Positions 26,084 to 34,121 of a stretch of 64,000 bases of DNA are shown here, in pieces. Source of the stretch: Streptomyces nojiriensis (GTDB taxonomy: Bacteria; Actinomycetota; Actinomycetes; Streptomycetales; Streptomycetaceae). Each line of letters opens with the position of its first letter. The first letter of the stretch is position 1. Where the stretch lies: positions 8,865,501 through 8,929,500 of the forward strand of contig NZ_CP071139.1 of NCBI RefSeq assembly GCF_017639205.1. Reading direction: 5' to 3'. Position numbers and translations under genes: made by a program. Under the pieces are notes generated by a model. It was not told where the DNA came from. It saw only the letters and a list, made by a program, of their open reading frames with translations, and made no database searches.

Positions 26084-26914
26084 GTGGAAAAGGCTGAACC
26101 CCAGCGGCGATCATCCTCTGATGCGAGAGGTCCGGGTGAGGGCATGGGCGGTCTGCGCGAGCGCGGGTTCATCCGCTACGACGCCGGGCAACTCGGTATC
26201 GTTCCGGCCGGCTCCGCCGCGAAGGACCTGGCCGTGATCCGGGAGGTGTTCGAGGCTCTGCCGCCTGACCCGTACGCTCCGGGAACGAATAGGTTCCGTC
26301 GCTACTCCCATGCCGTGTACCTGCCGTGGAAGGACGAACTGTCCTGGATTCCCGGAACCCCCGACCCCGTCCACGGTACGGTCACCGACTTCTCCCAGGG
26401 CGAGGACGACCCGGACCACCCGCGGACGCGGCGCGTGCTCCCCGACATTCCCGAGGCGCTGCGCGGCAACGCCCTGCTGTTGCGACTCCTGCGCTGGGAC
26501 ATTGAGCAGGTCCTGTCCCTGAGGAATCTGGGGAGACGGCCGCTGTGGGCTGGTGTCCACCTGATCAGGCTCGGCGTCGACGGTCCCGGCCAGGAGGCCG
26601 TTTCCTCCCCGAACTGCTTGCACCAGGACGGGGGTTCCGCCAGCACGTTCACCTTCGCCCACCTGATCAGCCGTACCAACGTCACCGGCGGGCAGAACGT
26701 CATCGCCACACCGGGCAGCGCAGGCCTCCAGCCCGAGGACCCGTGGGCGGACATCCACGCCGACTTCACCCTCACCGACCCACTGGATGGCTACGCCGTC
26801 CACGACCACAGGGTCAGCCACTACGTCGGCCCGGTCCGCGCAGGCTCCGAGCCAGGGCCGGGGGAACGGTCCATCCTCATCGTCGGCCTCGCCCCGTACG
26901 TCCCCCAGCTGTGA
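26084..26914 (+). CDS. 2OG-Fe(II) dioxygenase family protein (amino-acid hydroxylase-like)
   Basis: 276 residues from GTG 26084 with GGAGG 6 nt upstream; an in-frame ATG 60 nt later (MGGLRERGF) is an alternative. The iron site is H180-Q-D182 in NCLHQDGGSASTFTFAH plus H246 in DHRVSHYVGPV. The stretch SRTNVTGGQNVIAT fits the 2OG-Fe_dioxy family (PF10014), which includes the isoleucine 4-hydroxylase IDO. It should use 2-oxoglutarate and O2, probably to hydroxylate a free amino acid or peptide. No biosynthetic cluster surrounds it. Confidence 0.8.
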   Translation: MEKAEPQRRSSSDARGPGEGMGGLRERGFIRYDAGQLGIVPAGSAAKDLAVIREVFEALPPDPYAPGTNRFRRYSHAVYLPWKDELSWIPGTPDPVHGTVTDFSQGEDDPDHPRTRRVLPDIPEALRGNALLLRLLRWDIEQVLSLRNLGRRPLWAGVHLIRLGVDGPGQEAVSSPNCLHQDGGSASTFTFAHLISRTNVTGGQNVIATPGSAGLQPEDPWADIHADFTLTDPLDGYAVHDHRVSHYVGPVRAGSEPGPGERSILIVGLAPYVPQL

Positions 26915-27103
26915 CACCGGCACCCCCGGCCCGTCGAACACGACAGCGCGCCGTGCCGGCATTCCGGTCACGTCCGCCCACTGCGGGCGGCGCCTCAGAG
27001 GTTGTTGTCTTTCCGGGCTTGAGGACTGCGTTCTCGCTGGTCAGGCATAGGGTCGGCGGTCTCGTGGCAGTGGTGTCGTGTCGTTGCTTGGTGGAGGTCG
27101 AGG

Positions 27104-27295
27104 ATGCCGTCGGTCGTGCGACTGCTGGAACAGCGTGAGCTCACCGCTCACGGCTCACCGCTCACCGCTCGCCGTCGTGTCGACGATCTGCGGGAGGAGG
27201 CCGAACGCCTTCAGGCGGAGCTGGCCGTGGCTGAGCGGGAGTGGAACGAGTGGGTCATCGTCCGCTCACGCGTTGGCGAGGTACTGGCCCCGGGC
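27104..27295 (+). pseudogene. Fragment of a transposon-associated coiled-coil ORF
   Basis: Starts MPSVVRLLEQRELTAH and continues RRRVDDLREEAERLQAELAV, a helical sequence like the small ORF that accompanies some actinomycete IS transposases (from memory). Its reading frame then runs into an opposite-facing transposase fragment. Seven residues are added by a 7-bp repeat expansion at 27140-27174. Confidence 0.45.
27140..27174. repeat. Five heptanucleotide tandem repeats
   Basis: CTCACCG, CTCACGG, CTCACCG, CTCACCG, CTCGCCG in a row. The extra copies keep the frame (21 nt = 7 residues) relative to an expected RELTARRR sequence. Confidence 0.85.
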
Positions 27296-27303
27296 AACGA
27301 CGC

Positions 27304-27528
27304 CGTCGTCGGCCCCGCCGCCTCCGGTTGCCCGCCCCTGCCCCGCAGCCGGCCCGGCACCGGCAGCAGTGGCCGGACCACCGCCCACTCGGCGTCCGAC
27401 ATGTCGGTGGGATACCGACGCTCGCGCGCCCCGTGGTCTCTGGCGTTCCCGAACCTGTCAGCCAGACAGTCACAGGCGAGAGTGGCTGAAGTGGACCCCA
27501 CTCCCGCGTTGCCGTAGAAATGCGACAA
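27304..27528 (-). pseudogene. Truncated IS5-type transposase N-terminus
   Basis: On the minus strand, RRYPTDMSDAEWAVVRPLL and VPGRLRGRGGQPE reproduce the DUF4096-type start of IS5-family transposases. The similarity stops abruptly at about 27315, where it meets the 27104 fragment, so the catalytic DDE region is absent. Confidence 0.65.
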
Positions 27529-27586
27529 CAGGGCCTCCTGGACCGCACGTTGGATTCGACACCCTTCGAGCTACCAAGAGGCCCTG
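27529..27586. repeat. 13-bp inverted repeat, possible IS end
   Basis: CAGGGCCTCCTGG (27529-27541) and CCAAGAGGCCCTG (27574-27586) are inverted repeats with one mismatch. It lies just outside the transposase fragment start and probably derives from IS termini. Confidence 0.55.
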
Positions 27587-27834
27587 CCCTCATGCACGGC
27601 AGCCGCCGGAGTCACCCGATCGACTGACTTCTCGACGAGATCGGGACGACGGCAGTCGCGTCGCTTCTCGTGATCGCCGGGACGGACAAAATCGAACTGC
27701 CATCCAGGTAGACGGTCGGCTTGGTGACGCCCCGAGGCCGCCCCGCGGGTTTGAGCCCGGTGCCGCGACTGACGAACCTGGCGAAGAGTCGTGTCCTACC
27801 GGCTCGAGGCGCGGCCAACCGCCCCCGCTACGTC
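27587..27834. other. Probable IS debris, no intact gene
   Basis: The plus strand reads EIGTTAVASLLVIAGTDKIE up to a stop at 27712, which has the flavour of a transposase C-terminus, but no domain can be proved. Nothing else is recognised. Confidence 0.35.
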
Positions 27835-28635
27835 CTACTTCTCTTCCGGCTCCCAGGCGCGGAGCAGGTCGAGCAGCCCTGCGTCTCCGTCAACGTGCAA
27901 GGAGTCGGCCTGGATCCGGTCGTACAGGTAGAGGACCAGCTCACTGGCCGTGCCGTGGACGGAGGCGCCGGCTGCATCCGAGTCTTCGCCGGTCGCGGCG
28001 GTGGGCGCGGGGATGCGGGTGATGCGTGCGCCGTCGCCGTCGACGGTGAGGCGCCAGGAGCGGCCCTCGGCGGCGTGGAAGTCGAAGGCCGTGGGCTTGT
28101 GCGGCCAGGCACTCGGCGTTGCGCAGACGGTGAACAGGAACTCCTCCACACCGTCGAGTGCCAACTCGACCGGCAGCGGCTGCGGGGAGCCCCCGGCGAG
28201 CTGGGCGTCGTAAGTGTGCACCGCGGTCTCCTGGACCCGGTGCCGGGCGGTGCCGCCGGCGGTCTGCGGTGATTGCGACGCGGGCCACCACGTCCAGCAA
28301 CCGCTCTCCGGTCCCGCCGCGCGCAGGGCGCCCAGCAGAAGCTGCGTCGACCCGTCCAGCCAGGCCAGCAGGGCCTCACGCTCCCGCGGCACTTCCAGCG
28401 CGGCGCGCGCGGCGACGGCCTCGGCCGGGGGAGCGTCGGCAGACCCCGCGCCGACGATGGCGGCCCAGAAACGGTCTCCCCCACCCAGGTGCTTCACCAG
28501 ATCGAACAGCGTCCACCCGGGGCAGGACGGCACCTGCGCGTCGAGACCGGGCGCGGCGGCGACCACGGCGCGGAAGGCGGTCGACCGTTCATCGATCAGT
28601 CGCAACAGGTCAGGGAACTCAAGATTCTTTTCCAC
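27835..28635 (-). CDS. Maleylpyruvate isomerase family mycothiol-dependent enzyme
   Basis: 266 residues from ATG 28635. It is a DinB-like four-helix N-domain (SCPGWTLFDLVKHLGGGDRF, with the characteristic CPGW and H) followed by a C-terminal domain with RHRVQETAVHTYDAQLA, where the conserved metal-binding His residues sit. The family (TIGR03083 type) works with mycothiol, the actinobacterial thiol, and includes maleylpyruvate isomerase; the substrate here is not known. It is monocistronic between IS debris and a gene-poor region. Confidence 0.88.
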   Translation of the reverse strand: MEKNLEFPDLLRLIDERSTAFRAVVAAAPGLDAQVPSCPGWTLFDLVKHLGGGDRFWAAIVGAGSADAPPAEAVAARAALEVPREREALLAWLDGSTQLLLGALRAAGPESGCWTWWPASQSPQTAGGTARHRVQETAVHTYDAQLAGGSPQPLPVELALDGVEEFLFTVCATPSAWPHKPTAFDFHAAEGRSWRLTVDGDGARITRIPAPTAATGEDSDAAGASVHGTASELVLYLYDRIQADSLHVDGDAGLLDLLRAWEPEEK

Positions 28636-29396
28636 GCCGGATGTCTATCACCGTGCTCCGGTGATCGGACAGCGATTTTCACAGTCGCCGCCGGTTGACC
28701 ATTGCGGACGTCCTCGCCTCCCACCGCTCGGGTGACAAGCTGCGCACTGCTGCGAGGACGCTGGTGGTGGCGGTACGCCAGGCGTCGTGCCTGTGGGTGC
28801 TCTGGCCTCGCCGTGCGGCCGGGCACCTCGGCGACGTGACGTCCACCCGGTGTGCGCGGTCATGCTGCCGCTCGATGTGATGGACGCGGAGGTCACGACG
28901 GCGGGGGAGGACCGGTCGGGTCGGGAGTTCGGGTGACTCCCATTCGACCAGCACTCCTCAAGTTCGGAACAACAACAGCCACTCACTACCTGCTTGCGAG
29001 GTTCGCCGTCTTCGCGGGCCGGCTCTTGGCTCGATGCGCCCGGGCGGGTGTCTGCAGCTGATGGGGGAGTGAGGATCAGGTGGACGCGCCCAGTCGCCGG
29101 CTGGGCGCGTTGTGTCACTCGGTCGTCGGGGTCCTGAGGGCCGTCTCGGTTGCCGATGCCGTGGCTGCCGATGCCGGTGTTTCTGGGTCGGCTCGGAAAT
29201 ATGGCTGACGTTGGCCCCAGACGAAGGAGGTGAGCCTGATTTCGGGAATCCGGCTTTTGTTTCCCCTGCTTTAGACACACGCGCCCGGTCACATGGTGTG
29301 GACGCGGACTCGGGACGCCTGCCAGGACCTGCCCGGGTTCACCGAGGGGTGGTGTCGAAGTAGTCGGCGAGCGTGGAGACTGCACTGGCGGTGACG
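28636..29396. other. Gene-poor region
   Basis: About 760 bp without a credible gene. A small direct repeat TGCCGATGCCG occurs twice around 29148-29177. No frame shows known protein similarity. Confidence 0.45.
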
Positions 29397-29548
29397 TCTG
29401 TGGGACGCCGTAGAGGCGGCATACGGGTGGCAGGTGGCTCAAGGCAGCCCCGTCCTGGACCGCTTCGGCCTTACGGCGGGCCCCGACGGCGAGACACCAT
29501 GGCTGGACGCCCCCGGGAACCTGCTGTCCGGGGCCCGGTGGCGATAGG
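29397..29548 (+). pseudogene. C-terminal remnant of a PCMT-like methyltransferase
   Basis: A frame ending at the stop 29546-29548 reads LWDAVEAAYGWQVAQGSP, VLDRFGLTAGPDGETPWLD and APGNLLSGARWR. This resembles the C-terminal tail of protein-isoaspartate-type methyltransferases common in streptomycetes. A stop codon precedes it in frame, and no SAM-binding domain is upstream. The assignment is from memory of the tail pattern. Confidence 0.4.
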
Positions 29549-29557
29549 AGAGGCGAC

Positions 29558-29807
29558 GTGGACGCCGACAGGGAACCGCTCGCTGCGTGGGCCGAACGGC
29601 GCGGCCGCCGCCGCGAGTCCGACCGGCAGATCACCGGCCGATCACCGGCCGCCGCCGAGCCGAACTCCTGGACCCGGCGGCGCGCGGTCGAGCCGCGCAC
29701 CACGCTCCCGACGCCTCCCGCGTCCTCTTGGAGTTCGACGAGGAGTCCGGCGACTGGCTCCGGTCGGAGTCGCAGACAACGCCGCCGCCTTCCTCCACGG
29801 GTGGTGA
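29558..29807 (+). pseudogene. Small frameshifted hypothetical gene
   Basis: GTG 29558 with GGAG upstream starts VDADREPLAAWAERRGRRRE. The continuation seems to move to another frame, ASRVLLEFDEESGDWLR, and then a third, VADNAAAFLHGW, ending at 29807. It sits 9 nt after the methyltransferase remnant, as if both were once one operon. Confidence 0.35.
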
Positions 29808-30270
29808 CACCACCACCCCACCCGAACCACCCGCCCCCTGTGCACCGCTGTAGGAGGGCTCTCTGGCGAGTGCCTCGTTCATCTGGGTGCCGCGAGGCGC
29901 TCGCAGCACCCGCACTCGAACAAGAACCGAAGGGAGGCGTGGCAGTTGGCACACCCCTTTCGACTTCGACCGGCTTGCGGAACGGGGTCAACGAGGGCTG
30001 AGGCCCCCCGGAATCACCAGTGCCGCCCGCACCTCGGCGCGATGGGCACCTGGTTTGAGGGACGGCACGGTTGACCGGCGTAACCACCCGGCGGAGGCCC
30101 ACTTGAAGTCCCCCGGATCCGGCCGCCGACCGGCTCACCGCCGCAGCGGCCGGAGAGATCTGACTCCAAGCCGGACACACCACGGGCCCCGGGGATCAGC
30201 ATGAAATCCCCGAGTCCCGGCTTGGGGCGTACCGTCCAACGACGTCTTACACCGGCAAGAGTCTCAACTC
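29808..30270. other. No gene recognised
   Basis: About 460 bp. Frames in both directions are low-complexity and lack starts. Confidence 0.45.
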
Positions 30271-30705
30271 CTACGCGTCCTGTCCGTCGCCGCACTCGTG
30301 ATAGACGTACTGATCGATATCGAGAGATGCCTTGGCTGCCGCTATCCAGGAAAGCAGTTCAGCTCCCAGGAAGATTCCCTTTTGTTGTGGGTCATCCAAG
30401 TCTCTGATTTCCTGAACGATTTCCAGGGTGACGGCTGCCTCCTCTGAGTCTACGAGTCGCCCCAGAGCAGTAGCGAGATCCGTACCCCATCCGAGGATCA
30501 CCGGCTCCAGGTCCTCAGGCCGGGCGCCGCCTCCCGTGGTGCTGGCGCGTCGGATCCAGGTCGCATGGGACTGCGGTGCCGACAGGGGACGCTTGCGACT
30601 TCCGATCGACGTCGACTCGTCGGGCTCTGCTCCCAGCCTCTTGGAAATTTCCTCCGGCTGCAAAGACTCACTGACCACTCTGAGATACATTCGAAATGCG
30701 CTCAT
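30271..30705 (-). CDS. DUF4279-like protein, candidate immunity protein
   Basis: 144 residues from ATG 30705. It starts MSAFRMYLRVVSESLQPEEI followed by SKRLGAEPDES, the DUF4279 beginning, then TWIRRAS and an acidic helical C-terminus (EEAAVTLEIVQEIRDLDD). The ATG overlaps the TGA of the upstream toxin gene (ATGA), the typical tight coupling of toxin and immunity genes. DUF4279 proteins are often found beside polymorphic toxins. The protein stays intact although the toxin gene is broken. Confidence 0.75.
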   Translation of the reverse strand: MSAFRMYLRVVSESLQPEEISKRLGAEPDESTSIGSRKRPLSAPQSHATWIRRASTTGGGARPEDLEPVILGWGTDLATALGRLVDSEEAAVTLEIVQEIRDLDDPQQKGIFLGAELLSWIAAAKASLDIDQYVYHECGDGQDA

Positions 30706-32150
30706 GGCTGGTACTTGTAATACGTCGGAACCAAGATCCTGCCGTCCTTGCTCACGAGGATGATCCGGCTGTCGCCGTCGCGCATCGCGTCGAATCGCGA
30801 CACCATATTCTTCCCCACCCAGTCGGCCTTGAAGCCGCGCGGGTCCTCGCCGACGCTCTTGAGGGCCTTCTCCAGCTGCTTCTCTCGGAGCTTCACCAGC
30901 GAACCGCGATCGATGGCCGCGGCGTCGGGGATGCTACCGGGGATGAAGCCGCATGAAGCGTTGTGCACGAGCACCGGCGTCGTACCGGCCAGCACATAGT
31001 AGGTGTGCAGGTCGTTGGCGGTCAGGTTGTAGGCCGGCCGGAGGTCCTTCCAACGGGTGACCTTTTCGATTTCGACGGTGATGCCACCCGGGGTGTTCAG
31101 AACGGGTGGCGGTCGGTGGCGGTGAGGGGACCTTGGCCGTCCTGCGGGCGCAGGGTGATGGAGGTGAAGTCCCGGTCGTCGGGGGTGTGGATCGTGGCCT
31201 CGACCCGGCGCGGACCGGTGGTCCCTGACGCGGGATCGGTCGCGAGAACGGTGTCGCCGATCTCGATCTGCTCAATGAGGCGGGTCGCGCCGTCGCCCAT
31301 CAGCACTGGCGCACGTCTTTGCACCCTTGCGGGCCTTGCGGATGGCCTCGGGGATGAGCTTGCCGCCGACCTTGATCCAGCGCAGCACGACGAGGCCGCC
31401 CAAGGCGCGGTCGATGCCGCTCACCTGCTCGCCGGTGGTCATGTCCTTGCCGGTGATGGCTTCGATGATGCCGTTGCCGATGCCGGGCAGGAGGTTGAGC
31501 ATCATGCCCATCTGCCGCTCCTCCTCGGCCAGTACTTCGGGCGGGACGGTGTTCAGGCCGAGAAGTGGGCCGATGTGGTCGAAGTCGAACTTGAAGTCCG
31601 GTACCTCGAGGATGTGTGCGGCGCCCTTGGAGAAGCCGGCTACGGCTGTGTTCGTATCTTTCAGGCCCTCGTTCATCTGGTCCATGCCCCGGTTTGCCTG
31701 GTCCAGGGCAGCGAGGACGTCATCGATCCACCTTCCGAGCTCGCCGCTCACGACGACCTCCGGCTGGTGGGTTCCTGCCGGGAAGTACGTGGATGCGGTG
31801 AGCGCTGCGAGAAGTGCGGATGAATCGGCTTGGAGGCCGGTGGCACGCGCAACCATGACCATTTTGGTGCGGAGCGTGTCCAGGTTCGGCCTGGCGGCCT
31901 GGTACGTCTTGACGAACTGCTTCAGCACCTCCAGCTTCTTCTTCGGGTCTGACTCCGTGTCCGTGTGCGGGGCCATCACAGTGAGGGGTTCGAGCTTCTT
32001 GAGCGCGTCCACCTCCTTTTCCAGCTCGGCGAAGGACGCGCCGCCGTCCTCCATCGACTCCCGAAACACGTGGAGGTACGCGCCTAAGCCGAGACCGATC
32101 TTCACGGACCTGATGGCCACTTCCTTGGCGCAGCGCCACGCAGCCGCAGG
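30702..32150 (-). pseudogene. Frameshifted HINT-containing polymorphic toxin
   Basis: Three frames join into one toxin. Part 1 (about 32150-31290): a helical N-region with TMKEL-type heptads, then a pre-toxin block ending GLVVLRWIKVGGKLIPEAIR and KGAKTCAS, with the first HINT cysteine. Part 2 (31323-31100): HINT domain VLMGDGATRLIEQIEIGDTV up to ATDRHPF and a stop. Part 3 (31110-30702): NTPGGITVEIEKVTRW, NLTANDLHTYYVLAGTTPVL, VHNASCG, then an 80-residue C-terminal toxin ending YYKYQP. A deletion after KTCAS and loss of one G after HPF (TGG to TG) break it. The toxin domain type is not certain; the GFKADWVGK...SRFDAMRDGD part resembles type-33-like toxins. Confidence 0.75.
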
Positions 32151-32273
32151 GGACACGGACGGCCCGGCACGGTGAACTCCGTGGCTGGTCCCCGCCGGAC
32201 CGCTGAGCCTGCCGCAGGACCCCGGGCTGCGGCTGTTCACGAGTTGCCCCTGACCAGGCAATCCAGAGGCACA

Positions 32274-32311
32274 CGAGGATCGTTTCCCGAACCGGCGAGG
32301 ATCGTTTCCCG
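32274..32311. repeat. 16-bp direct repeat
   Basis: CGAGGATCGTTTCCCG occurs at 32274-32289 and 32296-32311 (period 22). It lies about 50 nt before the DUF6461 start and could be an operator pair or duplication scar. Confidence 0.75.
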
Positions 32312-32357
32312 CACCGCTGGGGGCAGGCCTGCTCCGCTGTCAGACCCAGGGGCGAGT

Positions 32358-32978
32358 ATGAGCGGCATGACGAAGACCGGGGCGGACTACGCGTGGTTCG
32401 AGAACGACTTTCCAGACATTGCCGAGGCGTACTGCTTCACCCTTGTGCGGGGCCTGTCCCCTGCCGAGCTGATATCCCGGTTGGAAGGACGATGGGAGGC
32501 TCCTTTGCAGGGCATAGCCGAAGTCGTCGACGCCGCCTTCGCTCAGTACGACCTTGAGGGTGGTGCCCGCCAGCTGATCGGCATGACGACTCTCGGCGCC
32601 TGGACGCTGTTGATCGAGCCGAACGGCTATCTAGGGGTGACCGAAGAACGAGCCCTGCCGGCCTCCGCCGGGGCGAGCTGGGTCTCCCACTTCGTCAACG
32701 TCAACGCCGTCGGCACGTTCCTCTGGGCCGAAGACCAGGTCCTGCGGCTCTGTTTCGACCCCATGTTTCCCGAAGACCGCTGGGGCACCACACCCGACGA
32801 ACTCCTCGACGTCATGACTCGCATCGGCTTCCACGTCGACGACGACGCACCAGAAGCCGAGATCAACCTGTCTTCACCAGCCGCCTTGGCTCTGGCGGAA
32901 CACCTCACCGGCGTCGCCGTCACTCCGGCTCTGCTCCAGGACACGACGTTCAGCTGCGCCACCGTCCGGATCCGGTGA
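32358..32978 (+). CDS. DUF6461 protein
   Basis: 206 residues from ATG 32358 (GGGGCG upstream). It opens YAWFENDFPDIAEAYCFTLV and RGLSPAELISRLEG, the DUF6461 signature, followed by WTLLIEPNGYLG and a mostly acidic C-terminal half. It is related to the N-terminal part of the protein at 17868-18638 but lacks the Lsr2-like tail. Such proteins are abundant in streptomycetes and have no known function. It is divergent from the broken toxin gene, so a link with toxin or immunity loci is possible but unproven. Confidence 0.75.
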   Translation: MSGMTKTGADYAWFENDFPDIAEAYCFTLVRGLSPAELISRLEGRWEAPLQGIAEVVDAAFAQYDLEGGARQLIGMTTLGAWTLLIEPNGYLGVTEERALPASAGASWVSHFVNVNAVGTFLWAEDQVLRLCFDPMFPEDRWGTTPDELLDVMTRIGFHVDDDAPEAEINLSSPAALALAEHLTGVAVTPALLQDTTFSCATVRIR

Positions 32979-33202
32979 CATCTTCATGCGCACTCCCAGG
33001 TCCGGCAACAATGGCCGGCTACGGGACCGGCACGTCGTGCTGGTCATGGCACTTGTCGCCGCTCAGGTGCAGTCGGCGCAGATCCTGTAGTGGACGGTTG
33101 GGTCCTGCCGTGCGCTGCACACGAGCGTGCCGTCATCGTCGGGCGCCTCGAAGCTCGTCGACATATGGCCGTGGGCCTGTTGCTGACGGCGCGAAGGCCA
33201 GC
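32979..33202. other. Short region without a clear gene
   Basis: A minus-strand frame ends with a 33-residue Cys-containing tail (QDPTVHYRICADCT) at 33063, but no ribosome site supports a start. Confidence 0.35.
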
Positions 33203-33526
33203 TCACCCCTGTTCGTCCCTCACCGATCCGCCCCGACCGCGAACGAATGGTCGGGGTTCGGCCCTGGACCGCCCCGGCCCGGTATCGGCGTGCTCGATGG
33301 CCGCTTGGCCATGGGCGGTCTGCATCGCGGTCGGCAGGTCCGACCAGTACGCGAACTGGGGTGCGGTGCGGTCCTCGACCGACTTGAGCGCGGCCTGGTG
33401 TTCCGGAGAGCCGGGGTACACGCCCTCCAGGGCCGCGGTCTTGTAGCGGCGACAGGCCCACGCGGCGGCGGCGCGCGCAGCGCCGACAGCAGTGGCGATC
33501 GGGTGGATCAGAGCAAGGTTGGCCAT
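33203..33526 (-). CDS. Hypothetical protein with N-terminal hydrophobic helix
   Basis: 107 residues from ATG 33526 with GGAGG 6 nt upstream. It starts MANLALIHPIATAVGAARAA, followed by ACRRYKTAALEGVYPGSPEH and a hydrophilic C-terminus. The first 25 residues could be a signal or membrane helix. I do not recognise the family. A strong ribosome site and codon bias support a real gene, but the basic tail may be read-through into non-coding sequence. Confidence 0.5.
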   Translation of the reverse strand: MANLALIHPIATAVGAARAAAAWACRRYKTAALEGVYPGSPEHQAALKSVEDRTAPQFAYWSDLPTAMQTAHGQAAIEHADTGPGRSRAEPRPFVRGRGGSVRDEQG

Positions 33527-33562
33527 GGAGGGGCCTCCTGTCGGTGTGGTGGGTCCCGGCCT

Positions 33563-33879
33563 TCAGCACTGTTCGCTGGTGAGCTCCCGCTGCCCGTGCT
33601 CGAAGGCACGCTCGGGGTCCTCCGGAGTGAGGGGCCGGTAGCAGGCGGAACCACGCGCTGGTGGGATGCGGCACGGGCCAGGAACGGGTGCATCGGTCAG
33701 CCTGATGACTCGCGGGTACTTGTACGGGGCCACCTGTTGCCTTCACGTGGTCGCGGATCTCCTCGGCGGTGGCCTGCCCTCCGGGCTTGAGGACCACTAC
33801 CGCTGCGGTCTCCTCCGCCAGCTGCGGGTCCCACATGCAGACGAAGGCGGCTTCGGCAACCGCCGGGTGCTTGTACGGT
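33563..33879 (-). pseudogene. C-terminal remnant of an acyl-CoA synthetase
   Basis: On the minus strand, HPAVAEAAFVCMWDPQL and ETAAVVVLKPGGQATAEEI match the C-terminal lid domain of AMP-forming acyl-CoA synthetases. A frameshift then moves the continuation QVAPYKYPRVIRLTD (the YKxPR block) to the next frame, which runs to a stop at 33563. No catalytic core is present upstream. Confidence 0.6.
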
Positions 33880-34121
33880 CTGCTGCCGGTCGGGTTGGGC
33901 GAAGTAGGCCATGGTCACGGCGGTCTCCGGGAGTGGGCGGGGCCGCGGCCCCGCAGGGGGTTGGGCCGGGCGACGAGGAGACCGAGGCGTCGGCGGGGGA
34001 CGTACGGGGCCAAGGCCCGTTCGGCCGGCGGGACAGCCCAGGCCTCCCCGGTGACCTCGGTGATGTGAGCCACCCGATCGTCGGACGGTCTGAGCCGGGT
34101 GTCAGGAGCTGCACAGACGGC
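33880..34121. other. No gene recognised
   Basis: The region between the acyl-CoA synthetase remnant and the CocE gene end holds no protein with similarity. Confidence 0.4.

Noticed and set aside
27140..27174. Short repeats as a CRISPR array
   Set aside because: Units are 7 bp and contiguous without spacers; simple tandem expansion.
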